Source: Cladorhizidae sp. MBARI D1340-BT2
Taxonomy: Eukaryota > Porifera > Demospongiae > Poecilosclerida > Cladorhizidae
NCBI GenBank assembly: GCA_028752905.1
Contig: JAQNBH010000009.1
Location: 28,695,976 to 28,759,975, forward strand
Direction of reading: 5' to 3'
DNA: 64,000 bases
Part shown: in pieces, positions 1 through 11,277 of the stretch
Position numbering within the stretch: position 1 is the first letter of the stretch
How the letters are laid out: each line of letters starts with the position of its first letter
Translations under genes and position numbers: made by a program
Notes under the pieces: generated by a model
Told to the model about the DNA's origin: nothing
The model's input: the letters and a program-made list of their open reading frames with translations, nothing else
Databases searched by the model: none

Positions 1-1449
1 AATGAATGAGTGTACCTCATGAAAAATTCTGACCACTACTCTAAAAACTATCATAAAAATGTAATGCCACTTAGTTGGCCAATTACAAAGTTTTACTGCA
101 CCCATTGAAGCTTATTGAACAACAAGAACCACTTTAGTAGTTAATTTGATGTTTTGTAATGAAGTCTGCCAAGAGTAGCCCTACCCCCAAAAAAACATGT
201 CTACTTGAGCCTACTTAGTACTACGACCTGTATGTATTATCTAACCCTACCTAACTCCAATATTTTAAAGCTCTAAGATAATAAAAGCACTGTCATAGGG
301 GGTACGGTTTAGAAGTTATGAGCCTTTGAAGGCGGACATTTTCCCCATTTTCTTTTCCTAGTCACAGTCCACGATTAAAAGCAGAAAAGAAAAAAACAAG
401 AAAAAAAAGTAAGGATCCATTGAAGAATAGTCACCTGGGCCGAGGAAAATCCGATCTTCTGAAGTAGTCACCCGAGCCGGACCTTCTGAAGTATAGTCAC
501 TCGAGCACATTGGGAATTGGAGAGCAATTATGATCGCATGCTCAGGAATGCATTCTGAAGGAAAGAAATAGCTAGCCCCACCCTAGCCTGAGCGGGTGTC
601 ACAGGAAATCTGGCATCCCAGGAAATTTGCACCCCCATTCCAGATATCCTAGGAAATATGGAATCCCGCCAGGAAATTTGGCACCCCTATTCCTAATATC
701 CTAGGAAATTTGTAATCCCGGGGTTTTTTTTCTCTCCCTTCTCTCTCACTCTTTTTTTTTTAATAGTTAGTTTGGCTATCTTTGTGATTCCAATGAGTAG
801 CATTAGCATTAGTGTACCCAAGTGGACAGTCAGAAAGCATCAGCTAGCTCAAGTTCAACTAATTGCTAAATGTCAAATGTTGTCCACATTGATGTTAGAG
901 GTTCTGTGATCAAGGGAAGAGGATGGAGGGCCTTCAATCTGGACTATAGTCTAGTCTGACAAAATGTACTTGGTAGATCTTCTCTGAATCCGTTCCAATA
1001 AAAGAATGCCCTTTATAAGATAAGGTTAGAATCTCTCAAGCCTTAATCCAGACTTCTCTAAAGAGAGAAGAAAAGTGAAATTTGTCATGACCCGACCAGG
1101 ATTTTTTACCATAATTTATGGCCATGACAGGCTAATCAATGAGCTTTGAGAGACTTAAAAAACTAACAGTAAGGGTCTGAATACAGTGTGTTTTATAGGG
1201 TGGAAGGCACAGCATAACCATAGCTTCTGACATTGATGTCCAACATTAATGTCATGGCCTCAAGCAATACCTCCTGCTTGTCATTGGAGGCTTATGAAAT
1301 CATTGGCATCGATCAATTTATATCATGACAAATACAATCTGAATCAGTTATATTTATAAATAGATAGATTATAACTATGCAAAGCCAGGATATTTAGTAC
1401 CCCAGTCCCATACATTGATATAATAGATGTTTATAGAACAGTTACAGTG
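1..1449. other. No gene seen; short imperfect repeats
   Basis: No supported coding exon. Around 430-510 a phrase of the type gaagtagtcacccgagcc recurs. Around 600-720 a phrase of the type aggaaatttggcaccc recurs three to four times, followed by a pyrimidine tract near 720-765. Looks like decayed minisatellite or non-coding sequence. Confidence 0.5.
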
Positions 1450-1587
1450 TTAATTATGACTACATTGACTACAGCACCATTTATAGTCTGGATCACTCCA
1501 CACATCTTGAGGGACGGTTTGACAAGTGTCATGGAACAATTCCAAGCAGCTGTCACATGAGACCATTTTATTTCCATCCATGTTCTT
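1450..1587 (-). CDS. Terminal exon encoding a PHD zinc finger (C-terminal half)
   Basis: The minus strand has an acceptor (cactag) just above 1587, then 45 codons and a TAA stop at 1450-1452. The peptide carries CDSC, then FHDTC, then WCCSQC: the last Cys/His ligands of a PHD finger in correct order and spacing. The first Cys pair must lie in an upstream exon I could not find. PHD fingers read histone tails, but in this window the two integrase-Ulp1 elements also end in a PHD finger, so this may be the tail of a third such element rather than a host gene. The intron beside it (about 1590-1905) belongs to a dispersed repeat whose other copies lack this exon. Confidence 0.6.
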   Translation of the reverse strand, partial: KNMDGNKMVSCDSCLELFHDTCQTVPQDVWSDPDYKWCCSQCSHN

Positions 1588-1589
1588 CT

Positions 1590-3300
1590 AGTGAAAATTT
1601 TCTTGCTGGTCAGCGCATGATTGATCATCGAACTTACACAGCAAGCCAAGGTGAATAGACTTTAGTTCTTGCAATATTGTAGCAATGTTTGTAACTATGA
1701 AACTATGTTTCATTAGGTTGGACAGGGAGAGCAAAGACACATGTTCAAATAAATTATAATTGATCAATCAGTCAACACATGTTTTCCTAGATACAGAATA
1801 CACAGAGCCAAGAGACATGTTCAAATAAATTGAAGTTGATCAAATCATGCCATCCTAGCCATAGAGTACTTTAACTCACCTCCTATAAAGTAAGGACAGA
1901 CACATGGATGGATGTCGCAGAGACAGTGCACTTGAGCTCAATGGTATGCAAGTGAGCATTCTGATCTCGTGGTTATTAGTAAATATTTTACCATCAATTC
2001 TTGTTCAAGTAAGTCTGCAGTAAGTCTGTTGATAAATGATCACTAGTTACGGAGTAGAACACAGACTTGCTTCCATTGAGATTAAGTATGCTCCACCTGT
2101 TAGTTGACATTGTTATCTTTGGATTGGATCCTGTATACTCTAGTAAAAGTAATGCTACCCTTACTGGTGTCAGGACAGCTAGCTCCTACTAATACTCCTA
2201 GTAATGCCCAACCATGCCAGGAGAAATCTACAGGTAACTCTTTCCCTCCTGATATTAGCTAGCACCTACAATACCAAACAATCCTAGATGCTGATACAGT
2301 AATACTGTAAATCGGAGTTCATTTTATTCTCAAGAGTGAATTCTGAGGGATTTCAGGCTAGCATGGTACCTATACAGCTGTTATTGGCTTGCAGAGACAG
2401 CAGTAAAGGTAAGGAAGAGACTGTTTATGATGACAATTTGTGATTGTCAGTAAGTTTTATATTTGTATCACTTCTTCCGCCCACTCACATAAACCAGAAC
2501 AAGAAATAAAGTTTTAATATAATAATGCTGTAGCCTTCTGCATATTTACAGGTAAAAATCTGGTTTTTAGCACATGTCTTACAAAACATTTTGACAAATG
2601 TTCCAATTTGAAGATATGTAAACGAAACGAAATTTGTTATTACATTCAAAATTGAGAGCATAATTTTCCATCCTCCAACAAAGACCATGTTAAATGAGAC
2701 GATTACATACATAAATTTTTTTTATTAGATCACAACACTTAAGCTGAGATGGAATTATTCTTACAAAATGTAAGCATCATCAGATATGGAGGGGTCAACT
2801 GTTAGTTTAACATTTACTCTACAAGCAAGATCACCACTCAGAACCAGCTGGGCCAGGGAGATGTCTCTCAAACCAACTTAGTAAGAAGTCCTTAACAGAG
2901 ATATGCAGGATGATAAGGTAGAGGCACTAAGCAACTGGATACACAGATGTAGCATGATAAACAGGGATGCTAGATGAGGTTGGGTAGAATTGATAATGGA
3001 GAGGAGAGCCATAGCAACCAGTAAACTACTAAATCAAGAATTGTGTCCATATACACATGCATGCACTTTGCTCCAGCTGCAACTAATCACCTGTTACTTC
3101 ACTTGCCTAACCACAGGCAATAGCAACAAGGGTGCAGGGGGTAAAGGTCAGAAAAAACTGGTGTAAGCAGCTTAAAGACCAACTGAGCTTTTTAGCACAA
3201 GCTAGGCCTATACATAATCAGATAAAACTTCTGACAGCTGTTGTAAAGCAACAGACAGGTGTTTATCTGACTTTAACCATTTCTCCACCTTTGGTGCGGC
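1590..3300. repeat. Dispersed repeat family, copy 1
   Basis: About 1.7 kb without a supported exon. Its parts recur: 1590-1905 resembles 3400-3760 and 8810-9160; 1900-2470 resembles 5195-5700 and 54535-55080; 2700-3200 resembles 55380-55460 plus 56210-56570 and 6860-7020. Recognisable phrases include the one around 'agagacagcagtaaaggtaag' near 2390-2410. The collinear order here and at 54.5-56.6 kb marks one ancestral unit of about 1.5 kb. Confidence 0.7.
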
Positions 3301-3757
3301 TTAGTGCATGATGGCAAATAAAATATATTTAATGTTTAGATATTTTATTACACATTAGTTAGCTCAATCAGTGGATATTTCATGCCCTTTTACACACATG
3401 CTTCTAGTGACTTTTATCTTGCTGCTCAGTACATGATTGGGCATATTACTTCCACTGCAATTCAAGGTGAATAGACTTTAGTTCTTGCAATACTCTAGCA
3501 CTATCAAACTATGTTGAAATAACATCAGTAAGTTGGACACAGAGAGCTGGCAGACATGTTCAGATTTATTAGAGCAGTCAAAACTTGTCATCCTAGACAG
3601 AATATTCTAACTCACCTCCTATGATAGTTTCATGAAGTAGATTGGACACATAGAGCCAGAGGGACATGTTCAAATAAATTGAAGTTTAGCAATTAGTAAA
3701 ATCTTGTCACATCCTAGCCATAGAATACTGTAACTCACCTAATATAAAGTAAGGACA
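3300..3757. repeat. Dispersed repeat block, second copy
   Basis: Shares with 8630-9160 and 1580-1905 the order: 'tctccacct..ggtg' phrase, 'cacatgcttctagtgac' type phrase, 'gactttagttcttgca', then two 'actcacc' sites. No open frame is conserved between the copies. Confidence 0.6.
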
Positions 3758-4411
3758 GTCAGAGATGAGAGACATAAATGTATAGTAAAGTTAAGCTGTG
3801 TATTCCTAAAGCCTTTTCACATTAACCTGGCTGGTGGGAAATTCACAACAATAATCTCTAAATGTGCACATCACTTAAGATAAACAAAATTTGATTGCCC
3901 TCAGTTACCACACAATAAAATTTGGCTGGGCCTTAGCTGGCGATATCTTTCCCACGGCCCTGATTCACTACTTCAATAAGGACAAGTAAGGCAATCTGCA
4001 TCCAGCACCTGCACCTAAGCAATTGGTACTCCACCTTGTCATAAAAATAGAGAACAGATGAATATATATTTCTGGGAACATCACCAGCCATATATTCAAA
4101 CTTCTCTACTGCTAGATTAAAACGGTTATGCAAATTGTCAGCCTTGCTTGAGCACTGAGGTTGATCCCCTAAAAGGCAGCCTCTCAAACTTCCTTCTATG
4201 TGGTTATGTAGTATGGGGGTTAGATAGGAGCTAGTTGCTCTAAGAGTGATCCAGGAAGATAAGTAAGAGATAATACTATAAGATAGAAGGAGAAGCTTCC
4301 TAGGTATGGCATGAGAATCAGCAAAACCAACATGAGTATGGATAGAATGATTTCTGGAGAAGTGAGCCACAAGAAGATAGCTATTGTACGGCAAGTAGTA
4401 CAATATTCACA
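3757..4411. repeat. Tandem duplication, left copy (about 0.65 kb)
   Basis: Nearly identical to 4414-5061. Both begin with 'cagagatgagagacataaat' and end with 'gcaagtagtacaatattcac'. A weaker third copy of the first 140 bp lies at 9150-9290. Confidence 0.85.
3933..4403 (-). CDS. Unknown ORF in the left tandem copy
   Basis: Open for about 156 codons on the minus strand, with no family I recognise. The upstream half is hydrophobic (LLLLSYSIISYL), the downstream half polar with several Cys (GCLLGDQPQCSSK, RCRCW). The right copy keeps the downstream ~115 codons open despite substitutions. The copies differ there by a 9-bp gap that preserves frame (EYQLLRC against ELRC). That is weak evidence for coding. 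No convincing start codon or splice sites. May be chance. Confidence 0.25.
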   Translation of the reverse strand: MYYLPYNSYLLVAHFSRNHSIHTHVGFADSHAIPRKLLLLSYSIISYLSSWITLRATSSYLTPILHNHIEGSLRGCLLGDQPQCSSKADNLHNRFNLAVEKFEYMAGDVPRNIYSSVLYFYDKVEYQLLRCRCWMQIALLVLIEVVNQGRGKDIAS

Positions 4412-4413
4412 GG

Positions 4414-5061
4414 ACAGACAGAGATGAGAGACATAAATGTATAGTAAAGTTAAGCTGTGTATTCCTAAAGCCTTTTCACATTAACCTGGCTGGTGGGAAA
4501 TTCACAACAATAATCTCTAAATATGCATATAACTTAAGTTAAACAAAATTTGATTGCCCTCAGTTACCACACAATAAAAATTGGCTGGGCCTTAGCTGGC
4601 GATATCTTTCCCACGGCTCTGATTCACTACTTCAATAAGGACAAGTAAGACAATCTGCATCCAGCACCTGCACCTAAGCTCCACCTTGTCATAAAAATTG
4701 AGAACAGATGAATATATCTTTCTGGGAACATCACCAGCCATATATTCAAACTTCTCTACTGCTAGATTAAAAAGGTTATGCAAATTGTCAGCCTTGCTTG
4801 AGCACTGAGGTTGATCCCCTAAAAGGCAGCCTCTCAAACTTCCTTCTATGGGGTTATGTAGTATGGGGGTTAGATAGGAGCTAGTTGCTCTAAGAGTGAT
4901 CCAGGAAGATAAGTACGAGATAATACTCTAAGATAGAAGGAGAAGCTTCCTAGGTGGGGCATGAGAATCAGCAAAACCAACATGAGTATGGATAGAATCA
5001 TTCCTGGAGAAGTGAGCCACAAGAAGATAGCTATTGTACGGCAAGTAGTACAATATTCACA
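4414..5061. repeat. Tandem duplication, right copy
   Basis: Second copy of 3757-4411, differing by scattered substitutions and a few small indels. It joins sequence 'attctctaatagg' at its right end, while the left copy joins straight into this one. Confidence 0.85.
4592..4940 (-). CDS. Unknown ORF in the right tandem copy
   Basis: Counterpart of the ORF at 3933-4403, open from about 4940 to 4592 on the minus strand. A TAG replaces a Tyr codon that is open in the left copy, so the longer upstream part is lost here. The shared segment (GCLLGDQPQC ... KDIAS) is still readable. Function unknown; it is listed because two copies stay open. Confidence 0.2.
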
Positions 5062-5194
5062 TTCTCTAATAGGATTTTGTACATATATACACATGCACCA
5101 GTTACATCACCTACACCTCCCTCATCATCCTTACCCAGCCACGTCCCTCATCCTTACCCAGCCACCTCCCTCATCCTTACCCAGCCACACACCC

Positions 5195-5700
5195 AGTCAA
5201 GTGAGCATTCTGATCACTGTGGGTATTAGTAAATATTTTACAATCAATTCTTGGCTCAAGTAAGACTGTTGATAAATAATTGCTGGTTATGGAGAAGAAC
5301 GCTGACTTGCTATCATTGAGATCAAGTATGCGGTAACTGTCAATTGACATTGTTCCCCTTGGTTGTTATCCTGTTATCTTGTAAAGGTATTGATACCCTA
5401 ACTGGTGTCTGAACAGCTACTAGATCCTACCAATGCTTCTACTAATGCCCAACCATCCCAGGAGAAACCTACAGGGTAACTCTTTCCCTCATGATATTAG
5501 CTAGCCTACAATGCCAAAACATCCTAGATGCTGATGTAGTAGTTCATAGGGGAGTGCATTTTATTCTCTGGAATGAAGAGATTCTGAGAGATTTCAGGCT
5601 AGCCAGGTGCCTATAGAGCTTTCATTGGCTTGCAGAAACAGCAGTAAAGGTAAAGAAGAGACTGTTTGTGATGGCAATTTGTGATTGTCAGTTAGTTCCA
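5195..5700. repeat. Dispersed repeat family, partial copy
   Basis: Matches 1930-2470 and 54570-55060 in the same order, from 'gtgagcattctgatc' to 'gattgtcag'. It is preceded at 5100-5190 by a short tandem of 'cctcatccttacccagccac' (three copies). Confidence 0.7.
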
Positions 5701-7590
5701 TTATTTGTTATATTTTTATCTCTTCCTCACTTAACATTGGAGTACATCTGGCATTTTATTGGGGAGGTGACTTGGACTGATGCAGTCAAAGTTGAGATCC
5801 ATAGACTGCACTCAATTCTTCCAAGTATCATTGAACTACAAGGAGCAGCAACTGGGTATTGATTGTTGCTGTAATTATTCACTGGTAGTTCATGCACATA
5901 ATAATACAAAATTGCTATATGTTTTGTTCCCTGGTAGTAAAGTTACCATAATCATTCAGCAATTAACTATCATCAATGAACTTTCATGACAATTAACACA
6001 GTATCATGCAAGGCTTGTGTTATGGTTGGCTTTCACAACCAAGATTACCCAACTGGCAGGAAACATTCTTGGTGTTAAGCATGGTTGAAAGCTACAACCA
6101 AGTGTTTGTGTGTCTCAGTGTGACACTATTTCTCTGACATTTGAAATTTTTTGTGTGAAGCAGATGAACTTGCCTTGTAGTAAGTTATTAAGACATCTTC
6201 AAATAATAAAAGATGACTGTCAGTTACAAAACTAACACTATAAACGTTTTCCAGGTCGTTGCTATTTTGCGAGCATAAATAGTTGTGTTTGCTCGATCGA
6301 CTCCAAACACCAAGCTCAAATTCATGAAGAGGTAAGTAGTTGGAATCAGCGAATGTAGTGGAGATATAGACTAGTATGTGTGCATTGATGGGGCCATCAA
6401 GCACAAACTCATCCTCTAACTAAACCATAGATATCTGAAGTCCTGTTGCATGTACAACAGAGACATCCACTATGTAATAAGAGTAATGCATTGCAGAAAT
6501 GTTACACTCCTGACCAAAGTTTTCTACTCTTACAGTAAACCTATCACCAAACACATGACCATCCTCCACTGGACTAAGGGGCACCATTGACAGAGAGTTC
6601 TCCATTAGACAATGCGTAAATGTATCAGCTCTTTTTGCTCTATACATGTTTGATGTGAGGCTTAATAGTTACACATGGCCTGTTAGATAGAAAAGCTTAG
6701 CTAAGGGTTTCTAGAAGTTAAGTTTTCTAAGGCGAGTCCTGCGATGTCATATCTTCAAACTTTCTAAGGAAAGGCTTGCCAAGCTACTCTGTAAAGTCTC
6801 TCTAAGGAAGGACTTGCTAGCTACAAGAGGTTCTGTGAGGGCTTTAAAAAGGGGCAACTATTAGACAACTAGCTCCTCAGATGTGGCATGAGAAACAGGG
6901 ATGCTATTTGAGGTTGGGTAGAATCAATCAAGGAGAGGAGAGCCACAGCCAAGAGTAAACTACCCAGCATTGTGTACATATTCACATGTATGTACTTTGC
7001 TGCAGCTGTAGCTCATCACCTGTTAGCACTTACGCGGTGTCAATTGAAAATGTCACAATAATCGTACGTGCGTTATACTCAAACCAGAAGCAATCAACTG
7101 GGTGCAGCATTGTTTTTTTAAACCTTGTGCTGGGGAAGAAATGGTCTGTTGTTAGCTGCTCGTACGGCATATTTACTACTCTAAAATTGATCAAACAACA
7201 GAGACACATCCAGGGAACATTGGTTATCTCAGCAAACTGTAAGTATTCGATTGCCAGAAAAAAAATCGTATTGATTGTATTGGTATTTTATACCTTTGTT
7301 TAGAAACTAGTCATTCTTCTACTACTTTCTCGCAATTTTTGTATGTTAGTCGGCTGCTTAGACTATGCAAAGTATGCTAGATTTGTCTCTATGCTGTTAT
7401 GATTGGCAATTTAGGTTGGTCGGAGCTATTTTTTTACATTGTCTACTAAACTTTACCTGGCTAAATACTATCTATCTAGCTACAAGAACAAGATTGTCAG
7501 CAACAATAACAGCAAAAATCCATTTGAATACCTTGCTAGATCAAGTACAATGTTTTGTAAGAAGATAATTGAATAACAATATAGAACAAT
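5700..7590. other. Non-coding except 6126-6647; repeat fragment
   Basis: 6030-6120 holds a pair of inverted phrases of the type ggttggctttcacaacc / ggttgaaagctacaacc. 6860-7020 is a fragment of the dispersed repeat also seen at 2940-3090 and 56300-56470. I see no exons in 7020-7590. Confidence 0.4.
6126..6647 (-). pseudogene. Unknown coding-like segment with one in-frame stop
   Basis: From ATG 6647 the minus strand reads 75 codons, meets a TAG at 6420-6422, then stays open in the same frame for about 97 more. Composition is protein-like and beta-rich (GDRFTVRVENFG, MHYSYYIVDVSVVH, HEFELGVWSRS). I recognise no domain. It could be an old exon with one nonsense mutation, or two exons with a missed intron. 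Neighbours are repeats. Confidence 0.35.
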
Positions 7591-7599
7591 ATAGTCATG

Positions 7600-8180
7600 A
7601 GTTCACTGTCTTCCTCTTGGTTTCTTCAGGATCTTGGCTGTGTGGTACTATTTGAAGCACTCTTCTGGATGTAGAGGTGGGTGGTGAGCAAGTCTGACAG
7701 TAGTACACTGAGCCTGAGAGAACCGTAAGTGGCATATTTACAATAAGAATTTGTGCATAAATATTTGTTTCATGCACTACTTGGTCAAAAACCTCATCTG
7801 CAAAGAACAGGGTGAAGAAATCCTTGTGCTCAACATCATCATCTGGCAAATTTGAACCAGGAGTGTCTGTGTACAAACCCTCGGTGGGGCTCATAATGTT
7901 GTCAACTTCTTTCCACCTGACAAGCCCTCTTGTAGAATTTCCACTCATATGGCCAGTTTCCACTTCCTTTTACCCATCAGTCTCATCTACACTACTGCTG
8001 CCATTAGCATCTTCCATTTCTTCAGGGAGCGCATCCTCCAGGCCATCTTCTTCCACATCATCTAGTTCATCTTCTTCCAATATCATCTAGTTCATCTTCT
8101 TCCACATCATCTAGTTCACTGTCAATTTCAAAGTCATTCTCAATATCAGAAAGAGCCTCCAATACTGCCTGCAGATCCAT
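7600..8180 (-). pseudogene. PiggyBac transposase N-terminal fragment (element 1)
   Basis: From ATG 8180 the minus strand gives an acidic N-terminus (SELDDVEEDELDD), then EEMEDANGSSSVDETDG, RWKEVDN and FFTLFFADEVFDQVVHETN. That is the domain that opens piggyBac-type transposases. Homology stops near 7745; the DDD catalytic core is absent. Two breaks: a 1-bp indel inside the acidic repeat near 8080 and a TAA after DETDG. The acidic stretch comes from a short repeat (catcatctagttcatcttct on the plus strand). A 44-bp palindromic repeat lies 200-320 bp upstream of the ATG. Confidence 0.75.
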
Positions 8181-8387
8181 ATTTGTGTTTGTTTTGGATA
8201 AAAATACACACCAATTTTCTTATTTGCAGCTGTCAATGAACCAAGAAATAAAACGCCTTTTTTTAATTATTTTTATTCATGGAGATGATGATGCATTCCC
8301 AAGTTTGATTATAAACCCATCAACCTTACCTAGTAAGTACAGAGTATAAAACAGACAATCCACGGAGCTATGCAACAAGAAATATCA

Positions 8388-8509
8388 TGTCACAGAGGCT
8401 GTGACACACGCACTTCCAGCAGTAAATTGCTTGTCACGGGAGCTGTGACACACGCATATGTGGGGTAGATTATTGTGTCACAACGCCATGACAAACGCAG
8501 TGTAAGAGT
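8388..8509. repeat. Three hyphenated palindromes at 44-bp spacing
   Basis: TGTCACAG-AGG-CTGTGACA at 8388-8406, TGTCAC..GTGACA at 8432-8450 and TGTCACAACGCCATGACA at 8476-8493, each followed by a cacgca or aacgca type box. Start-to-start spacing is exactly 44 bp twice. The palindromic half is conserved and the other half of each unit is not. Lies upstream of the piggyBac fragment. Confidence 0.8.
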
Positions 8510-9300
8510 TAGGTGACCTCACTAAACACATGTAGCTGCAACAAGGATGCAGGGGGTAAAGGTCAGCTTACTGGTGAAGGCAGTTTATAGACCTTTTTAG
8601 CACAAACTAGACCTCTTCCTAATCAAATAGCCACTAAATCAACACAAGGTGTTTATCCCTTTCTCCACCTCTGGTGTGGCTAAAGGCATGTTGGTAAATA
8701 AAATACATTTATTTTTTGGACTACCCTCAAAACATTTAATGCAAATATTTCTTTGACTGCCTTCATTGCCACCTTGCAGATTAGTTAGCTCCATTAGTGG
8801 CTACTACTTGCCCTTTTACACACGTGCTTCTAGTGACTATTAACTTGCTGCTCAATGCATGATTGGGCATCTTACAAGTCAAGTTGAATTGACTTTAGTT
8901 CTTGCATTGCTCCAGCAATGTATATATGTAACTATCAAACTATGTTAATATAACACCAAGAAAAAGTGACGACATTAATCAGTGAACAATTGTCATCCTA
9001 GACATGTAATACTCTAACTCACCGGCTATGATGGTTTCATGAAGAAAGTCAGACACAGAGAACCAAGGGCCAAGTTTAAATAAATTGAAGTTGATCAAAA
9101 TCATGTCATCCGGGCCATAGAATACTGTAACTCACCGTCTATAAAGTAAGCACAGAGAGAGATGAGAGACACGTTAATATAAATAAATAGTTAAGTTAAG
9201 CTGTGTATCCCTAAAGTCTTTTCAGATCCACCAGCTGGTGGGAGAATCCCAACAACAACCTCTAAATATGCACATCACTTTATTATATCAAACTCCTAAT
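8510..9300. repeat. Dispersed repeat family, further copy
   Basis: 8520-8720 resembles 3100-3320, 8790-9160 resembles 3390-3760, and 9150-9290 resembles the start of the tandem duplication at 3757/4414. No coding frame seen. Confidence 0.6.
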
Positions 9301-10040
9301 GGCAATTAAACACCCTCTGTGAATACTACAGATATGTGATGCACAAGCATGGACCAAGAGTCTAGTGCATGAGCACACTACAGGCAATGCTGGGCCATAT
9401 TGCAAGGCACACCATTTGCAGGCTTAGCACTCGGCTTCTTGTAAGTGATTATATGAACCTGGTGTTAAAGTACAGCAGCAGGCCCAGAATTTCAGTGCCT
9501 CTGTCTCACCACCCAATAAAAATGATAATAGAAAACCCACTTGTAGTTATGCAATTAAACAACAAATTATTGTTGTCAATTTTACGTTTAGTGTTTGTAG
9601 AGTCTTGTGGAGTGCTTCTAGATATATATACTGGGTTGTTGGAAATTACCACTTATTATTACCTATCAAGTTATGGTCAATATTAACTAGTTCTTTTCTG
9701 GCGTACCAAATGCAAGAAATCACCAAATGCAAGAAATCTTCACCTTACCACTGTAGAAAGCATGGACTATGTTGCTATTAGAGGTCATTGTTATGTTTGC
9801 CAATAACCAATGTCTGTTTGGTTCTGTTCTTTATTTCTTGTGATAAGCGAGCTTCATGCCATAAATCCTGTCTGTTTAGAGCTTCACTTCTAACCTCAAC
9901 ATACAAGAAATACAGCCACTTATCTGCAAATATGGGCCACTAAACACATTTGAAAATATCACACTCACAGAAAAATTTATGAAATACTTAGCATAAACAA
10001 TTTTTACACTTGATTAACTGAGGAATTACTCTAGCGAGCC
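9300..10040. other. No gene seen
   Basis: AT-rich. Open frames here are short, unrelated to anything I know and without clear splice borders. Confidence 0.4.
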
Positions 10041-11270
10041 TGTTGAAGAATGAGTTATCCTCTCGATGGTACAATAAGAAATATCCAGACTCCCAAACCA
10101 TATTAAATGCAGGAGCAAGGCCCCTGAGATTACAACAAGCTAGAGATGGTCTCTCATACATTCTTTGCATACTCAGAGAAGTATATTTATCTACAAAACT
10201 ATGTGAACTTCAACAATTAATATTAGCCAAAGAAGAGAATAATTCTTGTGACAGGTGCAATGTTGGCATCCGTTAAGGTTTAGGTGTCTCATCACAGGGT
10301 ACATAGAAAGTGATTTGGTTCCTTAGAGGCCATGCAGGAGACCTGTGCTGCTAGATCACTGGGGGAAAGGTTACAAGTGCCCTGCATTGGAGCAGCAAAA
10401 TACTCTTTAGGAAACTGTGAACAGCTACAGACAATTGCAGCCATGGTTATGCTAATAATATTCTTGCTCAATGTTCTGTCAAACACATTATAATGTTGAC
10501 ACTTGTTCACATGTCATAAATTGATATTTATTTGAAACATTTCCAGATCATAATTTCAGAACAAGATACCATAATGATGCAGAATAATGTTGTTTTTGTT
10601 AAGGATAAGATGGACATATAATTAACAACTTTAGTCAAACTAAACATGAGAGGCTTAATGACCAGAGTTTACGGAATCTAAAATATATTTCACAGACTTA
10701 ACTGGGAGAAGTTTGCCCCACAAAGCTGCTATTTAATAGAATGTTCCGCATTGGATAGTCGCATGTGGGTGGGAGGGGTCACTTCAATGGGATTGTTATT
10801 CCAATACCCAAGCAGCTTTTAAATATGGTGGCTTCTCTGTACCAGCAACTGTTAAAACAACGTGAGATATCACTGCAGCATTAGGGGGTGGAGTATGCAC
10901 AGCTGCCTATTAGTCTACATGAATCTAGTATCTTACAACAACTTATTTGAAATAGTCTTAACAGGCTTTAAGATCATAACTTAAATTTGCAATCATTTAT
11001 AGAGAGAGGATGTTATATGAAAATACCCAAACTTACCTAAAGGAAAGGTGGCTAGGACAATTTCTATGCATTTTCTAATAGCAACTGGGGCTAATATTTA
11101 TTTCATTCCATCTACCTGTCATTTATTTTGAAGGTTGTTTTCAATTGAGAGGGAAGTTGCTATTAACAAGCCTGGTTGGACAGGAAAAAGGTTGTTAGTG
11201 GCAATGGCTGATCACAACCACTGTGCTCGAAGGACTCTTTATGGGTTATCCTGCTGTTTTTGTAAGCTCC
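10040..11270. repeat. Diverged repeat, left copy (pairs with 53.4-54.3 kb)
   Basis: Collinear with about 53385-54330. Shared landmarks: 'agactcccaa[ag]ccatatta', 'attcttgtgacagg', 'aggaaactgt', 'caatgggattgttatt', and 'cgcaaccactg' type phrases near the end. The right copy keeps an open plus-strand frame (53491-53823) that is broken here, so the shared sequence may once have been coding. Confidence 0.65.
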
Positions 11271-11277
11271 TACACAA

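Noticed and set aside
8388..8509. CRISPR-like array (regular palindromic repeats with different spacers)
   Set aside because: Only three units, strongly diverged, and the context is eukaryotic. Kept as a palindromic repeat instead.
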